From contig JAMWET010003560.1 in assembly GCA_024036415.1 (NCBI GenBank), positions 512,001 to 576,000 on the forward strand: a DNA stretch of 64,000 nucleotides. Reading direction: 5' to 3'. This document shows, one piece after another, positions 1 to 12,254 of the stretch (the first letter of the stretch is position 1; each line of letters begins with the position of its first letter). Position numbers and translations under genes: made by a program. The notes under the pieces were generated by a model, which did not search any database, had not been told where the DNA came from, and saw nothing but the letters and a program-made list of their open reading frames with translations. Source of the stretch: Prochilodus magdalenae. Its lineage: Eukaryota > Chordata > Actinopteri > Characiformes > Prochilodontidae.

Positions 1-21
1 TTGGTATATCGTACTTATTGT

Positions 22-182
22 GGTTGGTGTAGCTCAGTGGGTAACACCACTACCGGCCAGGGAACCACCACCACATGTGGGAGACCAGGGTTCTAATCCC
101 AGTCTGGGTGACTATGCTATGCTACACCAATAAGAGTCCTTGGGCAAGACTCCTAACACTGCAATGCCGTAAATGCATTGGA
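22..182 (+). mobile_element. tRNA-derived SINE copy 1
   Basis: A tRNA-like head contains an A box (gtagctcagtgg) and a B-box-like stretch (gggttctaatccc), followed by a body (accaataagagtccttggg) and a tail with cgtaaatgca. The same body recurs at 34513, 35793, 52555 and, inverted, 57706. It is a SINE and not a functional tRNA gene: the head has no acceptor-stem pairing and is embedded in a longer repeat. Confidence 0.8.
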
Positions 183-430
183 TCGTAATCTGTTGACACT
201 TCCTTAACTTTTGGCATTAATGCAAAAAGCAATGCCCTAAACAGAAGTTCATTTTACATGAAAATTACCTGGAAGCTAAGTGTCACATGTCATTTTTCAC
301 ATATCAATGTCAAAATCATACGGCAAAATAAAAACAATTTTACCACCTGCAAGACTTTCAACTTTTCTATGTTACTGGTAATGTTAGCTTTAATCAGACT
401 GTTAGCAGGTGTGATTTGTAGAAAAACAAG

Positions 431-1307
431 TACACTATACTGCCAAACGTATTCACTCGTCTGCCTTTAAACACATGAACTTAGGTAACATCCCATTCTT
501 AATCCATAGGGTTTAATATGAAGTCAGCCCATCAATTGCATCTTAATTCATCTGGGAAGGCTTTCCACAAGATTTAGGAATATGTTAATGGGAATTCTTG
601 ACCATTTTTCCAGAAGCATATGTGTTAGGTCAGACACTGATGTTGGATGCTAAAGCATTAAGAGTTCTTTTCACTTTACACAAGCGTAAGCCTAGCTCAT
701 GAAAAACGACCCCACACCTTAATCCCCCCTCCACAAACTTTACACTTGGCACAATGCAGTCAGACTGTACTGTTCTCCTGACAACTGTCAAACCCAGACC
801 CATCCATCAGACTGCAAGACAGAGAAGAACCTGTCTTTACTGCTCAAGTCCAAGAATCCTTGAGTCTGAGCAGCTGCCTAGCCATGCAAACTTATTCTAT
901 GAAGCTGTATGTTGTTGAGTTTATTTGAAAGCCACATGAAGTTTGTAGCGACTGACTTTACAGAACGTTGGTGTCCTTTGCACACTATACGGCTCTGCTG
1001 AGCCCGTTCTTTCATTTTACATGGCCTACCATTTTGTGGCTGTCATTCCCAAAAACTTTGAGTTAGTTATAGCACCACTGACAGTTGACTGTGGAATATG
1101 TAGTTGCGAGAAAATTTCATGACGGGAACAGGTGACATCCTATCATGGTACCATGCTGGAATTCATGAAAACATATTTTCACTAAAGTCTGTAGAATCAG
1201 TCTGCATGCCTAGGTGGTTTTATACACCTGTGGCTATGGAAGTGACTGGAACACCTGAATTCAAAGATTTGGATGGGTGAGTGAAAACGTTTGGCAATAT
1301 AGTGTAT
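431..1307 (-). mobile_element. Tc1/mariner-like transposon relic with terminal inverted repeats
   Basis: Both ends carry the same inverted repeat of about 30 bases (cactatactgccaaacgtat at the left; its inverse ending ggcaatatagtg at the right), flanked by TA. The interior resembles the minus strand of a common fish Tc1-like transposase but is broken and shortened. It sits about 110 bases downstream of the last visible gene B exon, where a further vWA exon would be expected from gene A. Confidence 0.72.
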
Positions 1308-1418
1308 CTCCAAATGGCAACTTCACAGTAGAGGGCAAAAACCTCACTCTATTGCAAATAGGCATTAAACTCTGCGGAACTGAATTGAAAGTAGCTATGT
1401 GATTATGTAACATCTTAC

Positions 1419-2024
1419 CTGCTTTTAAGTTGTATTTATTTTCAAATTTTAAACGACCAATATTGTTACACAAATTGATCCCTAAAGATCTTGCCATTTG
1501 ATCAAGCTTTACAAAGCTGTCCACAGCAAACAGAAACTGCCTAGGAGGGTGAGATGCAATCTCTTCCAGCTGTTTTTTCTCTTTTCGCATTCCCACAGCA
1601 TATACATAGACCCCAGAGCGCCTGAGCTTGGCAGCTTCTGAACTGACATCATCCTGGGACTTCCCCGCTGTGATGACAACAGCAATCTGTGGAACCCTTT
1701 GGGCACGTCGGCTCCCATGGTTTGTGGTGAAGACGGTCTCTCGTGCGAACTTCAGGGCCTTGCCAGTGTGGGTCTTGCCACCCTTGTACCGCAAAATGTT
1801 TATGTACTGTAGGATTTCATTCTTGTTATCAGATTCATTCAGGTGGAATTTAGCCTCGGGTGTTTCACTGTACAGTACTATGCCCACCCTCACACCCTTA
1901 GCGCTTATCCTCAGGCCATAAATCAAGCGATATAGGAAGTGGCGGACCAGGTGGATGTTTCTTTGAGCTGTGTCTGACACATCCACGATAAACACGATAT
2001 CTGCCAGCTCAACTGACTTGCAGA
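1419..2024 (-). CDS. Gene B vWA domain 4, MIDAS degenerate
   Basis: Phase 1-1 exon of 606 bases. Starts VCKSVELADIVFIVDVSDTAQ, with VRVGIVLYSETPEAKF, GGKTHTGKALKFARE and VPQIAVVITAGKSQDD. MIDAS Ser/Thr residues are replaced as in gene A vWA 3. It is the last gene B exon in the window; the gtaaga donor at 1417-1418 leads into an intron that is entered after 110 bases by a Tc1-like relic. Confidence 0.88.
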
Positions 2025-5000
2025 CTGTGAAGCAAACAAACAGATGTGAACAAAGACAAAAGGCATGGTGAGTAGAAAAGATCAATGGTCATTTAACCTG
2101 CAATCTTAACAAACAAAGCAAGTGATAGACCCTTTAGGCCAAATTCATAAACCTGTAGAATTGATAGCAGTAATAGCATTATGCTGTACAAAATGTGTGG
2201 CACAGTAAAGAAGACCTCTTCATAAAGCACACTGGTGCATTTTTAATGCCACAGTATTCTCACCAGTGTCTTAGACAAGAGCCAGTCAAAACATGTCAAT
2301 TGTATTTTCATCTATTACTAATGAACCATGACAGGTGAAGCTAACGATGGCTTCCAAAATAGCCCAACACGCACTGAGCTTTATCCCTGAATCTTTTGAC
2401 AGTGCTATGTACGGCAGATGTGAATAATCCAAGCATTTTATGATCTTGCACTGAGAAATGTCCTCATTCTCATTCTCAGGACACAATGTGGTGATCCATG
2501 ACCCATCAGTGCTGCCAAAGACTCAGCTTTTGGTGGATGCTGCTCTATAGCCAGTCATCATCCCTAATCTGCTACCAGTTCACTTGTTCATGATTGTGCC
2601 TCATGTCATGCGAGTGGCTCTTGGTTCAGAATGCATTTAGGTAAGCTTTATAATTTTATACATTTATAAATGTTACTGTCACCCTTCTGGCTCTTAACAC
2701 CACAGTCATTTTGCTTGCATGTTTTATGAATCAGGCCCTTGATGCCTTGATGATGTAAGTATGTTTGTTTCTCTAATATTTCTCTAATATACTTTATTAT
2801 TTGAACTGCTGCTGTTTTCACTTTTATCATAGTATACAGTATTGCGCTCTGCTTCAGACAGGATGTTTGTGTGGCACACAAATGACAGCGCATTGAGGTT
2901 TTAAATAAAAGTAACGTGAATTGTGAGAATTAGTTTTCATTTTTAAACATTCAAAAAAAAGAACTAACCTGCAGTAACAGCGGGCACTCCTGTAGGCTGT
3001 ATCATTTTCTGAATTGCTGTTGCATCAGCAGTAAAGATGGTTTTTCCTGGAGAAGAAAACAATGTAGGAGGAGATGCTGGATCTGAAGCTCTGTTGCTCA
3101 TGTCGACATTGATAACGGACACTCCATCAGCCTTAATTGTACGTGCTGCCCTGTGGACATTGTCATCAGATTGTCCTGCACTCACCACCAGCAGGTACTG
3201 CTTAATGCCCTGGGCAATTCGGCTGCCTGATTCAGTGTTAAGAAACCGAGTGCGTACAAAATCCATTGCTTGTCCAGTGTTGCGCTGCCCATCACCCCGA
3301 AGTTGGAACTTACGGATGAGTGCAATTACCTCATTTTTGGTTTTGTAAGCATTGAAAGAAAACTCCACTGATACCTCCTTGCCAAACTGAGCCAAAGCCA
3401 TTCGACTGGATTGACTCCCCACATTAAGTTGATTGGCTAGCCCTACGAGAAACTTTTGTATCTCATCCATCTGAACCGAACTGTCGACGAGCACAAACAT
3501 GTCCACAAACTTTGGAGCTAGAGCTGAAACAGAAACAAAACAAAAGCAGAATGTCTTATTATTCTACAGAGACAGTTTTGCTGAAGTAAGAGACAAGTGT
3601 AGGAATGGGCTAATAATCAGCAGTGGGTCATTACAAGGCATTTACCAATAAAGAACAAATGGGAATTTACAGCACCAGTAAAACATCTGAACACATTGAT
3701 TGGCTACATCTTCATTATCCAGAACACCTAGTGGCAATAGTATTGGCCCCTCTTTTGTTTTCCTCTTTTTTCCCTTTTTTATTTTGTGCATATCATGTGC
3801 AAGCATGTCTTACTACATGGTTTCAGATCAGCGTACAAAATATAATACGAGACAAACATTAATAAAGAGTTCTGAAACACTTACATTACACAAGTAATAA
3901 ACCTTAATAACTGGTTGTGCCACTCTTACCTGTGACAACTGCAACCAAATATTGTCAGATTGTCAGATTTTCACAGCAGTGTGGGGGTATTTCGGCCCAT
4001 GCTTCTATGCACAAGCCACATTTTTTAAGCCACATTTGACCTTCCCATTTAAGTCTCAGCATCTTGGAATGACCTAGATAAAGCTCAGGCCTTAATCCAA
4101 CATGAACACCCCCAGCGTCTAGATGTGCTAAGCAATTACCAACATAATTTTTTTTTTTTTTAATATGTACTGTTTAATTTGCACATTTGTAAGGTGTCCT
4201 TGAGTGACAGAAAGGCGCCTATGAAATAAAATGTATTATTATTTATTATTTTAACCCAATTGCAGCAAAAGGTGGCTCAACAAAGTGTTGACTCTAAAAG
4301 TGGGGGGATCTTCAAAGTGCTTTGTGTGTTGTGTAAATCGAATTCTACATTCTACACCAAGAGTTGAAAACTTTTGCAAGGCACTGTAAGGCATGTTTAG
4401 ATTTAACAGGGCAGGTATTAAATGTCTTTGGTCCTGGCCTGGGTATGTCTAGCTCAATTAATGCCAATTCTTAACACCATTCAGTTAACTGGCAATTGTG
4501 TAACTAATGGAATGTTAACTTTTTTACACAGAGCCATTTTGTGTCTGATGCCTTTTCCCCTTAAATCAATAAAATGATCATTATTTAAGAGCTGTAGCTA
4601 CTCTGGTTTGTCTTATAGTACATTTAGTTTGAAGATCTGAAACCATTAAGGGTGAGAAAAACAGAAAAAAAGCAAAACCTGTGTATGAGTTTAGTGTGGT
4701 TTATGGGTAAAAAGAATTAACATTATGTTTTTCTAACTTCTCTATTTACTATATGTAAAGCAAAACACTTAAATTTACTACATGAGCTGCCTCAATGGAA
4801 TTCCAGCCCTGTTCTCTGTTACAAGGTAATGCAGTCTTGTAACAGAATGCCCACCAGTCAGAGTGGGGGAGCTGACCAGACAAAGCTCTAACAGAGCATT
4901 TCAGACAGAGTGTGAATCCAGATCTACAGTATAAGGAATTGACGTGCTTTAGGAAAAGGAAATCATGTGTAGCTATTTTAGTAGATCCCAAAATCGAAAT

Positions 5001-7247
5001 TATGTTTCTTGGCAGCTAACAAGTGGTCAGCATATGCAAATATTCTTAATTCTGTCGGAAAAGGATGCCAGGTGGCTAATCATAAAGCTGAATTACAAAC
5101 AGCCAAGAGTGTGCAAAAGAGGTGCTAAATTGTAATACAGTTTTGGGGCCGCAGCAAAATGTCTAAAACAGGATCCAATAAAACCTTCACGAGTGTCTGA
5201 ACGTATGAGCCGTACTGTTTACTTGTGACAATGTGCTCAGCATTACCCTGTTGCTGGTCCTCCATGGTGATACACACACTGTCCATTGTGCTAGACATTT
5301 CTGCCAGCAGTTCCTGGTAGTTCCTGAAGCTGATCAAAAACCGCCGATATGGTCTGCTGGCAATGGACTGCAGCTCAGCGACGTTCGCAGCGCCAACCCC
5401 AATAGTGAAGATTAAAACCCCCTTACTCCGGAGTTCCATGGCTGGTGTCTTCATGTCATCAGATGAATCTCCGTCCGTGATCACCACAGCAATCTGAGGT
5501 ACATTCTGTACTCGAGTGGCACGCACTTGTGAGAAGTAATTATCCTGGACAAACCTGAGAGCTTTTCCCGTTGCAGTGCCTCCCGTCCGGTAGATGAGTT
5601 TGTTCACCTTCTCCAGGAGGTCATTCTTGTTTGTATACTCTCCCAGCAGGAACTCTTTGTAAGGGTTATCAGCAAATTGTACCAATCCCACTCTGATCCC
5701 AGCAGGCTTAACATTGAGAGCCTCTATGAATGTGTAAAGGAACCGCTTTGCCTTCTCGAAATCCGCATCACCAATGCTACTAGAGCCGTCCAGAATGAAG
5801 ACAACGTCAGCCAAGTTAGCCTTGCATCCTGGAGAGGAGAGCATAACACAGCATAACATAAAGCCACCAAAGCATGCATTTATTCTTGAAAAGCATTTTC
5901 CCAGATAAAAGAGGCATACATTAACCTGACTGTTAAAGACAAGGAAAACAACAGCAGCAAACTTACAAACAAACAAGACTGCCAATCATTCTAAGCTGAA
6001 GTGTGGAAAATGTTTATGGACAATTTATTTGATGACTGTTTAGTTGATTGAACCTTTAATGACTTTTTGCAGTCTCACTAGACACATCTTTTATATATGT
6101 GCTTCAAATTTGCCAGCTCGCTGCTAAAAAAAAAAACCCTGATACCTGACAGAGACAATAACAGTTAAAACGGTTGCTAAACACTGATTGGAGGAGAAAT
6201 GGAATGTATGTTTAGGAGAGATATGGAAAGCATAAGGACTATCATTGGACATAACACAGTGAGAAATCTGAAATTTGTTCATATGATTGCTGGCATCACA
6301 AGTTATGCAACAGTTTAAATTTGCTTAAGAGAGCCCCTAGTGGCTGAGGCCCCTGGGCACATGCCCTGAAATAGGATGATCTGGGTCTATGAAGCTTTAT
6401 TTGTCAATACCATGTAACTACTATTGCAATCTGTGAATTATTCATCTCAAGTTATGTAGTGTTGATATAAAGCTACTTTACCTAGTTGCACCTGGGATAC
6501 CTGACGTTTGGCTTCCTCTGCTTGGGTGCAGAGTACATTGATGAAGCTCTGGGAGATACCCTGTAGGGCTGTGAAATCAGACACGTTGTAAATGTGCTGA
6601 TCATGAGGCATGCTAGCGATCTCTTTCAGCTCCTTCATGTCAATATCTTTAATTCCAATGGCGTAGAGAATGATCCCCCGCTGCTTCAGCTCCTGGGCAT
6701 GTGGCTCCACATCATCCTGTGACTTTCCATCTGTGATGACTACAGCGATTTGAGGTGCCCCTGTGTTTGCACGACTTCCTGACTCTTCCTTGAAGTGATC
6801 TTTTAGCAGGAACTGTAAGCCCAAACCCGTCCTAGTGCCTCCACCCATGTACGGGAGATTTGAGATGTAGTTTTGAATCTCCTGCTTGGATTTGTAGCTG
6901 TTAAGGTAGAATTCCGTACGGGGTGAGTTGGTGTACTGAGCTAGGCCAATGTGTACCTTATCAGGTCCCACATCAAAACTGTCCACCAACGTGAGGAGGA
7001 ACTCACGGATCCTCTGAAAATTCTGTTTGCCAATGCTCCATGAGCCATCCACCAGGAAAACAATATCAGCCACGGCTTCCTCTGTACACACTGGGACAGA
7101 AAACAATCCTGGTCAGATTTAAAGGATGACCATGTTTCACCTCATCAGTTATTGGCAGTGTTTTTAGAGGGTAAAATATCAGTACCCACCTGCACCACTG
7201 GTTAGGAAGCATGATGCTAAAATGAGCAGTGTTTTTATGAACTCCAT
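1419..7247 (-). CDS. Collagen VI alpha-4-like chain, 5' part only (gene B, tandem paralogue)
   Basis: Five exons on the minus strand: signal peptide (CDS 7190-7247), vWA 1 (6482-7090), vWA 2 (5247-5828), vWA 3 (2969-3523) and vWA 4 (1419-2024). All internal exons are phase 1-1 and open, so the visible part is intact. Gene B lies about 12 kb downstream of gene A in the same orientation. Its vWA 2-4 are closest to gene A vWA 1-3; its first vWA has no counterpart in gene A. The last visible exon has a good gtaaga donor, so the gene should continue left of base 1. In mammals COL6A4/5/6 form a tandem array; whether this is a second col6a4 or a col6a5/6-type gene cannot be told without its C terminus. 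Confidence 0.86.
2969..3523 (-). CDS. Gene B vWA domain 3, MIDAS degenerate
   Basis: Phase 1-1 exon of 555 bases. Starts LAPKFVDMFVLVDSSVQ; the MIDAS reads D-S-S-V-Q and TDG is SAG, the same losses as in gene A vWA 2. It contains LRGDGQRN, an RGD triplet where gene A has LQGTGQRN. The Pro/Ser-rich tail is shorter than in gene A. Donor gttagt, acceptor gtttcag. Confidence 0.87.
5247..5828 (-). CDS. Gene B vWA domain 2
   Basis: Phase 1-1 exon of 582 bases. Starts GCKANLADVVFILDGSSSIG, MIDAS intact, contains IRVGLVQFADNPYKEF, YRTGGTATGKALRFV and VVITDGDSSDDM. Very close to gene A vWA 1, including the final ITMEDQQQG and the gtaatg donor. The open frame runs past the donor by about 40 codons, which is read-through into the intron. 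Confidence 0.9.
6482..7090 (-). CDS. Gene B vWA domain 1
   Basis: Phase 1-1 exon of 609 bases. Starts VCTEEAVADIVFLVDGSWSI, MIDAS intact, with VHIGLAQYTNSPRTEF, GGGTRTGLGLQFL and IAVVITDGKSQDDV, ending VQLG. A vWA at this position, directly after the signal peptide, is absent from gene A, where the signal exon is followed by the counterpart of gene B vWA 2. Confidence 0.9.
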
Positions 7248-7261
7248 AGCTGCAGTATTTC
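7190..7261 (-). CDS. Gene B first coding exon: signal peptide
   Basis: Acceptor ggtcttag at 7262-7264, fourteen bases of 5' UTR, then ATG at 7245-7247. The peptide is MEFIKTLLILASCFLTSGAG, with hydrophobic core and small-residue cleavage region. It shares LASCF and overall layout with the gene A signal exon. Donor gtgggt, phase 1. Confidence 0.86.
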
Positions 7262-7907
7262 CTAAGACCTAGTAAACAAAAAATTCACAAAATGTAATGT
7301 ACTGATTTTACTTCTTGGAAATATTTGTGCGGTATAGGCATGGCAAGCTAAGATATGCATATATTTATTACAGACTTCAATTTGTTATAATCATTAATTC
7401 ACTTATAGAGTCATTTGCAGTGAATACATAAGACCACCAACAATGTTCACTTTATCATGCATTATTCCATACATGCAGTTCACCAAGAATCATTATAAAT
7501 ATGCCTAAAATAATGGTGACTCGTCAATGCAGGAAAAAAATCAGCGTAGCTTTGAGGGTACCAGTATCATCAGCTATTCAAAATGTTTATACATAATTTT
7601 GGTGGTCACCTAATTAGTAGAAAATGAATATTGAGCCACCAATTAATTGAGCAGGGGATATATGGTAGATTTAGTAGTAATGCATTATTGCATCTATTAA
7701 TTTATTATAATTTTCTGATTCAGCTTACTGAACTGAGTTTTCGACCTATGCCTGTTTGAATTTTTACTTTGTTAATTACTCATCCTTGCATTTTGTTGAG
7801 TGACTCTTGCGCATTGAAAAACCAGCACAAGTTTATGTTAAACAGATCTTAGACTATAAATAAAGATATATATAAAGGTATATATATATATATATATATA
7901 TAGACAA

Positions 7908-7952
<45 letters not shown>

Positions 7953-8489
7953 GAACCTTTTTCATTCTGCAAACCCCCAGACTTACTCCTGGCAGGATGG
8001 AGGACATTATTTTGCCTGAGTTGTCACCATTATAGGTTTCCAGCAGCTTGACAGCATATTATGTGAAACACTCTAATTTCAACACACTGCATCGTCTGAC
8101 TACTGAGCAAACATGCAGAAAAACTCAGATACAGCCGTTCTGCTAGTTCTTAAAAAGACAGAATTAAAAAGACTTTTTCACAAAGACAGTTTAAAAAAAG
8201 TCTGCTTTTTTGCCTCTGTCTGCTAGTCTGTGTCTCCACCTGTACAAGTCGAGTATAAGTAAAAGAGCAATGTATCAGGTCAATACCCAATGCGAGTACC
8301 AGTATTGATACATCCATAATTGTTCCATATTTTATTATGAAAAGCTCCTCACAATAATTAATCCGTGCCATTAAACATAACATTAGCAAACTGCCAGGAT
8401 GCAGTTAATTGCATTAACGTTCTTTGACCCAAAATGCAACATCTCACAGTAATGAGTAATAATACTGATGTGCACTAGTGGTATAGGTG
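7262..8489. other. Putative intron 1 of gene B, with AT/CA microsatellites
   Basis: No coding sequence is seen. Positions 7863-7953 hold a compound dinucleotide repeat: (AT)n, then (CA)n, then (TA)n. The rest is AT-rich unique sequence. Confidence 0.5.
7863..7953. repeat. Compound AT/CA microsatellite
   Basis: Runs of TA, CA and TA dinucleotides in succession. Likely polymorphic in length. Confidence 0.93.
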
Positions 8490-8512
8490 TGAATGAAGTC
8501 TAAGCTACTTAC

Positions 8513-8590
8513 ATGAGGCTGGTGCACAAGGTGGCTAACACCGCAAGCAAATCTGCTCTGAGATAGACAGCTGCGCGGGGATGAAATTAT
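8513..8590 (-). other. Putative noncoding first exon of gene B
   Basis: On the minus strand a perfect donor (gtaagtag) follows CACCAGCCTCAT at 8513, about 1.25 kb upstream of the acceptor of the gene B signal exon. The sequence on both sides of the donor matches 60282-60360 near the far end of gene A (about 37 of the first 43 bases by eye). The upstream end of the exon is unknown. Confidence 0.45.
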
Positions 8591-9229
8591 GTCCCCACCC
8601 CAACAACCCATCTCCGCCCCACCTTATTCTTCACGCCTCCCCATCCCTTCATTACTTAAAACCATCCCCACCCCACAGCATGCCCCAACACTGGTATCAG
8701 AGCAAGAGACACACATTATACATACACACAGGTCTTCAATACCTGGTCATTTCCAACTGTTGAAATTCCAACTTTTCCGACTTAATGATGCAGTTCCACC
8801 ACTGATTAAATGGAGAGACCAGAGGGGCAGCAAAACCTGCCTAACTACAGCAACAGTAATAATATTCAAACAGAACATAACATAACAGGAAGTCTATCAC
8901 CCCCTAATATACCCCAAAATACATAAGAATATTTGCTATTTATTCAAAGATATGATTATTATAATTATTTGAAAATTTCATTAGTCAACCATAACACATC
9001 AGTAATACCTCTATCAAAAAACCAAACATCAAAATATTAAGATAATTATCAATGATCATTCCAGTGAATTACCCATGCTAATAAATCCTAAATGGTTATA
9101 GCAGCTGGCAGCCAATAAGACTCATCTAACAAATACAAAGAACACACGGCTTGCCTGAGTTCAGTCAAGACATGACAGATCAATTTAATGAATCAGAAAA
9201 AAGTTTTCCGTAAAAGCTGACAGCATGGC

Positions 9230-9960
9230 CTTCAGGATACATTACAAGGTTACATGAATGATGTTCGATTATGTCAAGAAATTAATGAAGGTCATGAAGT
9301 AAGAGAACAAGCACTGTGGACAAGCATTGTCCTTTTGGAATAGTGCTCCGGAGCGCGTTCAAAAAAGGTAGGGCCACTGGTTGCAGGACCTCATTAACGT
9401 AATATTGTACTGTTGTACATTATAAGTTGCTGGTAATAATTTGTCATCGTATAAAATCGCACCCCTCACCATGACACCGGGTCTTCGATGTGTGATGCGT
9501 GACAACAAACCGTTCCTCTTGGCTGTGACCATGGTGACTCAACACACAACTTCATTGGTTGCCTCCACTAAGACAAAACCAGAGCTTGTCACTGAGGATG
9601 ACCCACTGCCAGTTACTCCATGACAGTTTGGCATGACACCATTGTAATGTTTGGCCATGCTGATATGGTCTTAATGATGACTTGGAGGGCATCACTGCTC
9701 ACTAAATGTCCGGATTCATGGCGGTTGGGTCACCCTGTGTCTATTGGACAATGCATTGGTTCTCTCTCTTCGTGATTCGTATAGGTCTCTCAGATCCTTC
9801 TTGTTGCTGGTGTGTGCCTTCGTCTATCCATTGCCGCCAACAGCATGCTATGGTAGTATCCACACGACCAGCATGGCACACAATATGTCGATAAGACCAT
9901 CCTACTTCCCAGAGCCCTATGATGTGAACCCTCTCCAACTCTTCTAACTGCTTGAATTGC
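9230..9960 (-). mobile_element. Tc1-like transposase relic
   Basis: A 65-codon open stretch on the minus strand (9741-9938) reads as the N-terminal helix-turn-helix of a Tc1-like transposase: IIGLWEVGWSYRHIVCHAGR, then CCWRQWIDEGTHQQQEGSER-P. Downstream sequence down to about 9300 is weakly similar to the DDE part but disrupted. Ends are approximate. Confidence 0.65.
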
Positions 9961-11479
9961 CTAGGATGTTACCAACATGACAGCATGAGTCTGAATGGAA
10001 AGCATGCACAACAAGACGACCTTATATAGTCAGGCAGGTACAGCAGTAAGGCCCGTCTTTGTATAATTCGCAACTTTGTATTCCCATGTCTCCCTATTTC
10101 AAACCTACCCACCAACAACTGTCAGTTGTTTCCTTCTGGATGCAATTATGTTTTTTGATGATGAGTTTGTGTAATGATATGGTCACTGATTTACCGAATC
10201 TGATCGACAGCCAGTTGTCAGGCTGGAAAGAGTGTCAGCAACTATACAATACAATTCCTCTCTACTAAAGGGGACACTGTTAACCTGCTATAAGATTTAT
10301 TAAATGCTAATATGTCTGCCAGAAGTTTCAAATAAATTAGATTGAAAATTTTTATAGAAGCCTCAAATATCTGTGTTTAATTTCTGTCCTTTCTTAAACA
10401 ATTCTGTATTTACAAATTTCAGGTTTATTTGCCATTCGCACAACATGTCAGGACATTTATGCATTGAAATGCTTGTGGTGAGGCTCAGGTTGATAGTCCA
10501 TAGCAGGGCAGAATTAATATACATACTAACTAAACATATAAAAATGAAGAGATATAAAAGAGATATAGTAAATAAATGCAAAATTCCCAAAATAATGTTT
10601 GCCCTGGAAGAACAATAAAACATGTCTGGTCAGAATCTGTTTGTGAGTCTTAAATCTACACAACGACGAAGAGAACTTAGGGCCACAAATATTTTACCTG
10701 GAACAGATATTGTGCCTTAAAGACCAGAGAAGCGGCCAAAAATGACACCCACCCCATTCTTCCTCTCAGTACTTTGTCTTACTTTGGAACTGGCAGGTTT
10801 CAGCTCGCAGCATGACCTAATAGTTCTTCTCTTGAATTGCTCCTTCCCATATCCACAAAAAAAAAACAAAAAAAAAACATGCATGCACTGCGGATGTCAA
10901 CGCATCTTCCTTAATCATCTTACTTAACAGGCCTGCATGGCCTACTTTTACATTCAAATGAACCTAGCCAACTCCAAAATCCCCTTTGAATAATAGAGAA
11001 TAATTTTGAATAATAAAGAATAATACAACTTTTTCATGCAACTGAAAAGCGCTGGAGTCAGAGTAAGAGGGTCTTTAAACAGTATATAAACTTTTTATTA
11101 ACTAAAGGACACGTGTTATGTATGCATGTAATCTGTGCTCAGCTGTGGGGTAGTTGCTGCAGTGTTGGTGTTCAACAGAAGAGCATCTGTTTAAAGCGAT
11201 ATATTTACCACATATTCTCTATTTCTAATGCCTCACTGTCATAAGTAGCAGGGGATTGGAGAGCATGAAAGACTGTGCTGAAAGACAGAGTTTACTACTA
11301 TTTCATCAAGAAAATGTTATTATTTCATTAAGAAACAAAATAACAGGTAGATTACCCAGTTAGTAATGTAAAGTTAGCTGCTCAGTGTTATATCACATTA
11401 ACAGATGTTAAACCTTCACAGACAGTAAACATCACAGTCACTACCTTCAAATACACAACAACAAAGCAGTGTTTTGAGC

Positions 11480-11515
<36 letters not shown>

Positions 11516-12254
11516 GAGAGAGAGAGAGAGTCACTTTGAATGTGACAGGGCAGGCATGGTACACTGGTGGAATGATGACCTGAATATTACAGCACAACCC
11601 TTTTTTTAAATGATGCTCCGATGGCATGTTATCGATATGATGCGATCTCCGTTCTCTCTGTATACAACATGGGTGTCACAAATGAACATACTCCCACAGA
11701 TCCGTGTTTAGAGCCGTTGGACTGTGAAGGTGAAAAACAAGTCTGATTTTGATGTAATCATTGTCCAGAGTTTATAAGGAAACATGCACATGACAGTTTA
11801 CCTCCAAAACTATATTATACATGACGGAACCGCAAGCTATGGGTTACCTGAAGTGGTTAGCTGTACCTTTAATAAAATTTTATAACAGATTTTATAACAG
11901 CTGACATTTTACTCTAAACAATGGAAGAGCAAAACAGTAATTAGATCGTCTGATTACTAGTTGTTTCCTCAGGCTAAAGCTGGGTTGTGAAAAGAGGCGA
12001 TCCTGGCAGGTTTCAAGACTTTACTTGAAAATGAATGAATATGAAGTATGTTCTTCACATGCGCTGCTGATGTTTCTAAACTCACCATCTAAAAACTCAT
12101 TAGGGCTTTTGGCTGGGAACTGCTATGTTTTTGATTGGCTTTGTGAACTACATATTTTAGAAAAACTTACTGTTTTTTTTATAAAACCTACTTTCTGGCA
12201 CATGTACTTTGCATTTCTGAGTTGGCCATTGTGTAAAAGCAAAGCCTACGATTT
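9961..12254. other. Intergenic, no gene recognised
   Basis: Only short open frames without domain resemblance. A (GA)n microsatellite occupies 11486-11530 and an A-rich tract lies at 10856-10878. Confidence 0.55.
11486..11530. repeat. (GA)n microsatellite
   Basis: Nearly pure GA dinucleotides with two interruptions by GT. Confidence 0.93.

Noticed and set aside
22..120. tRNA gene suggested by A- and B-box sequences
   Set aside because: It is followed by a SINE body and tail, recurs four more times in the window, and lacks a foldable acceptor stem.
1628..1921. Plus-strand open frames opposite vWA exons (also at 3037, 21996, 41954)
   Set aside because: They are antisense shadows of conserved minus-strand coding exons.
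5125..5246. C-terminal extension of gene B vWA 2 beyond the ITMEDQQQG end
   Set aside because: The gtaatg donor at 5241-5246 matches the gene A exon end; the extension is intron read-through.
11388..11627. Open frame with a Ser-Leu repeat
   Set aside because: The repeat is the translation of a (GA)n microsatellite.
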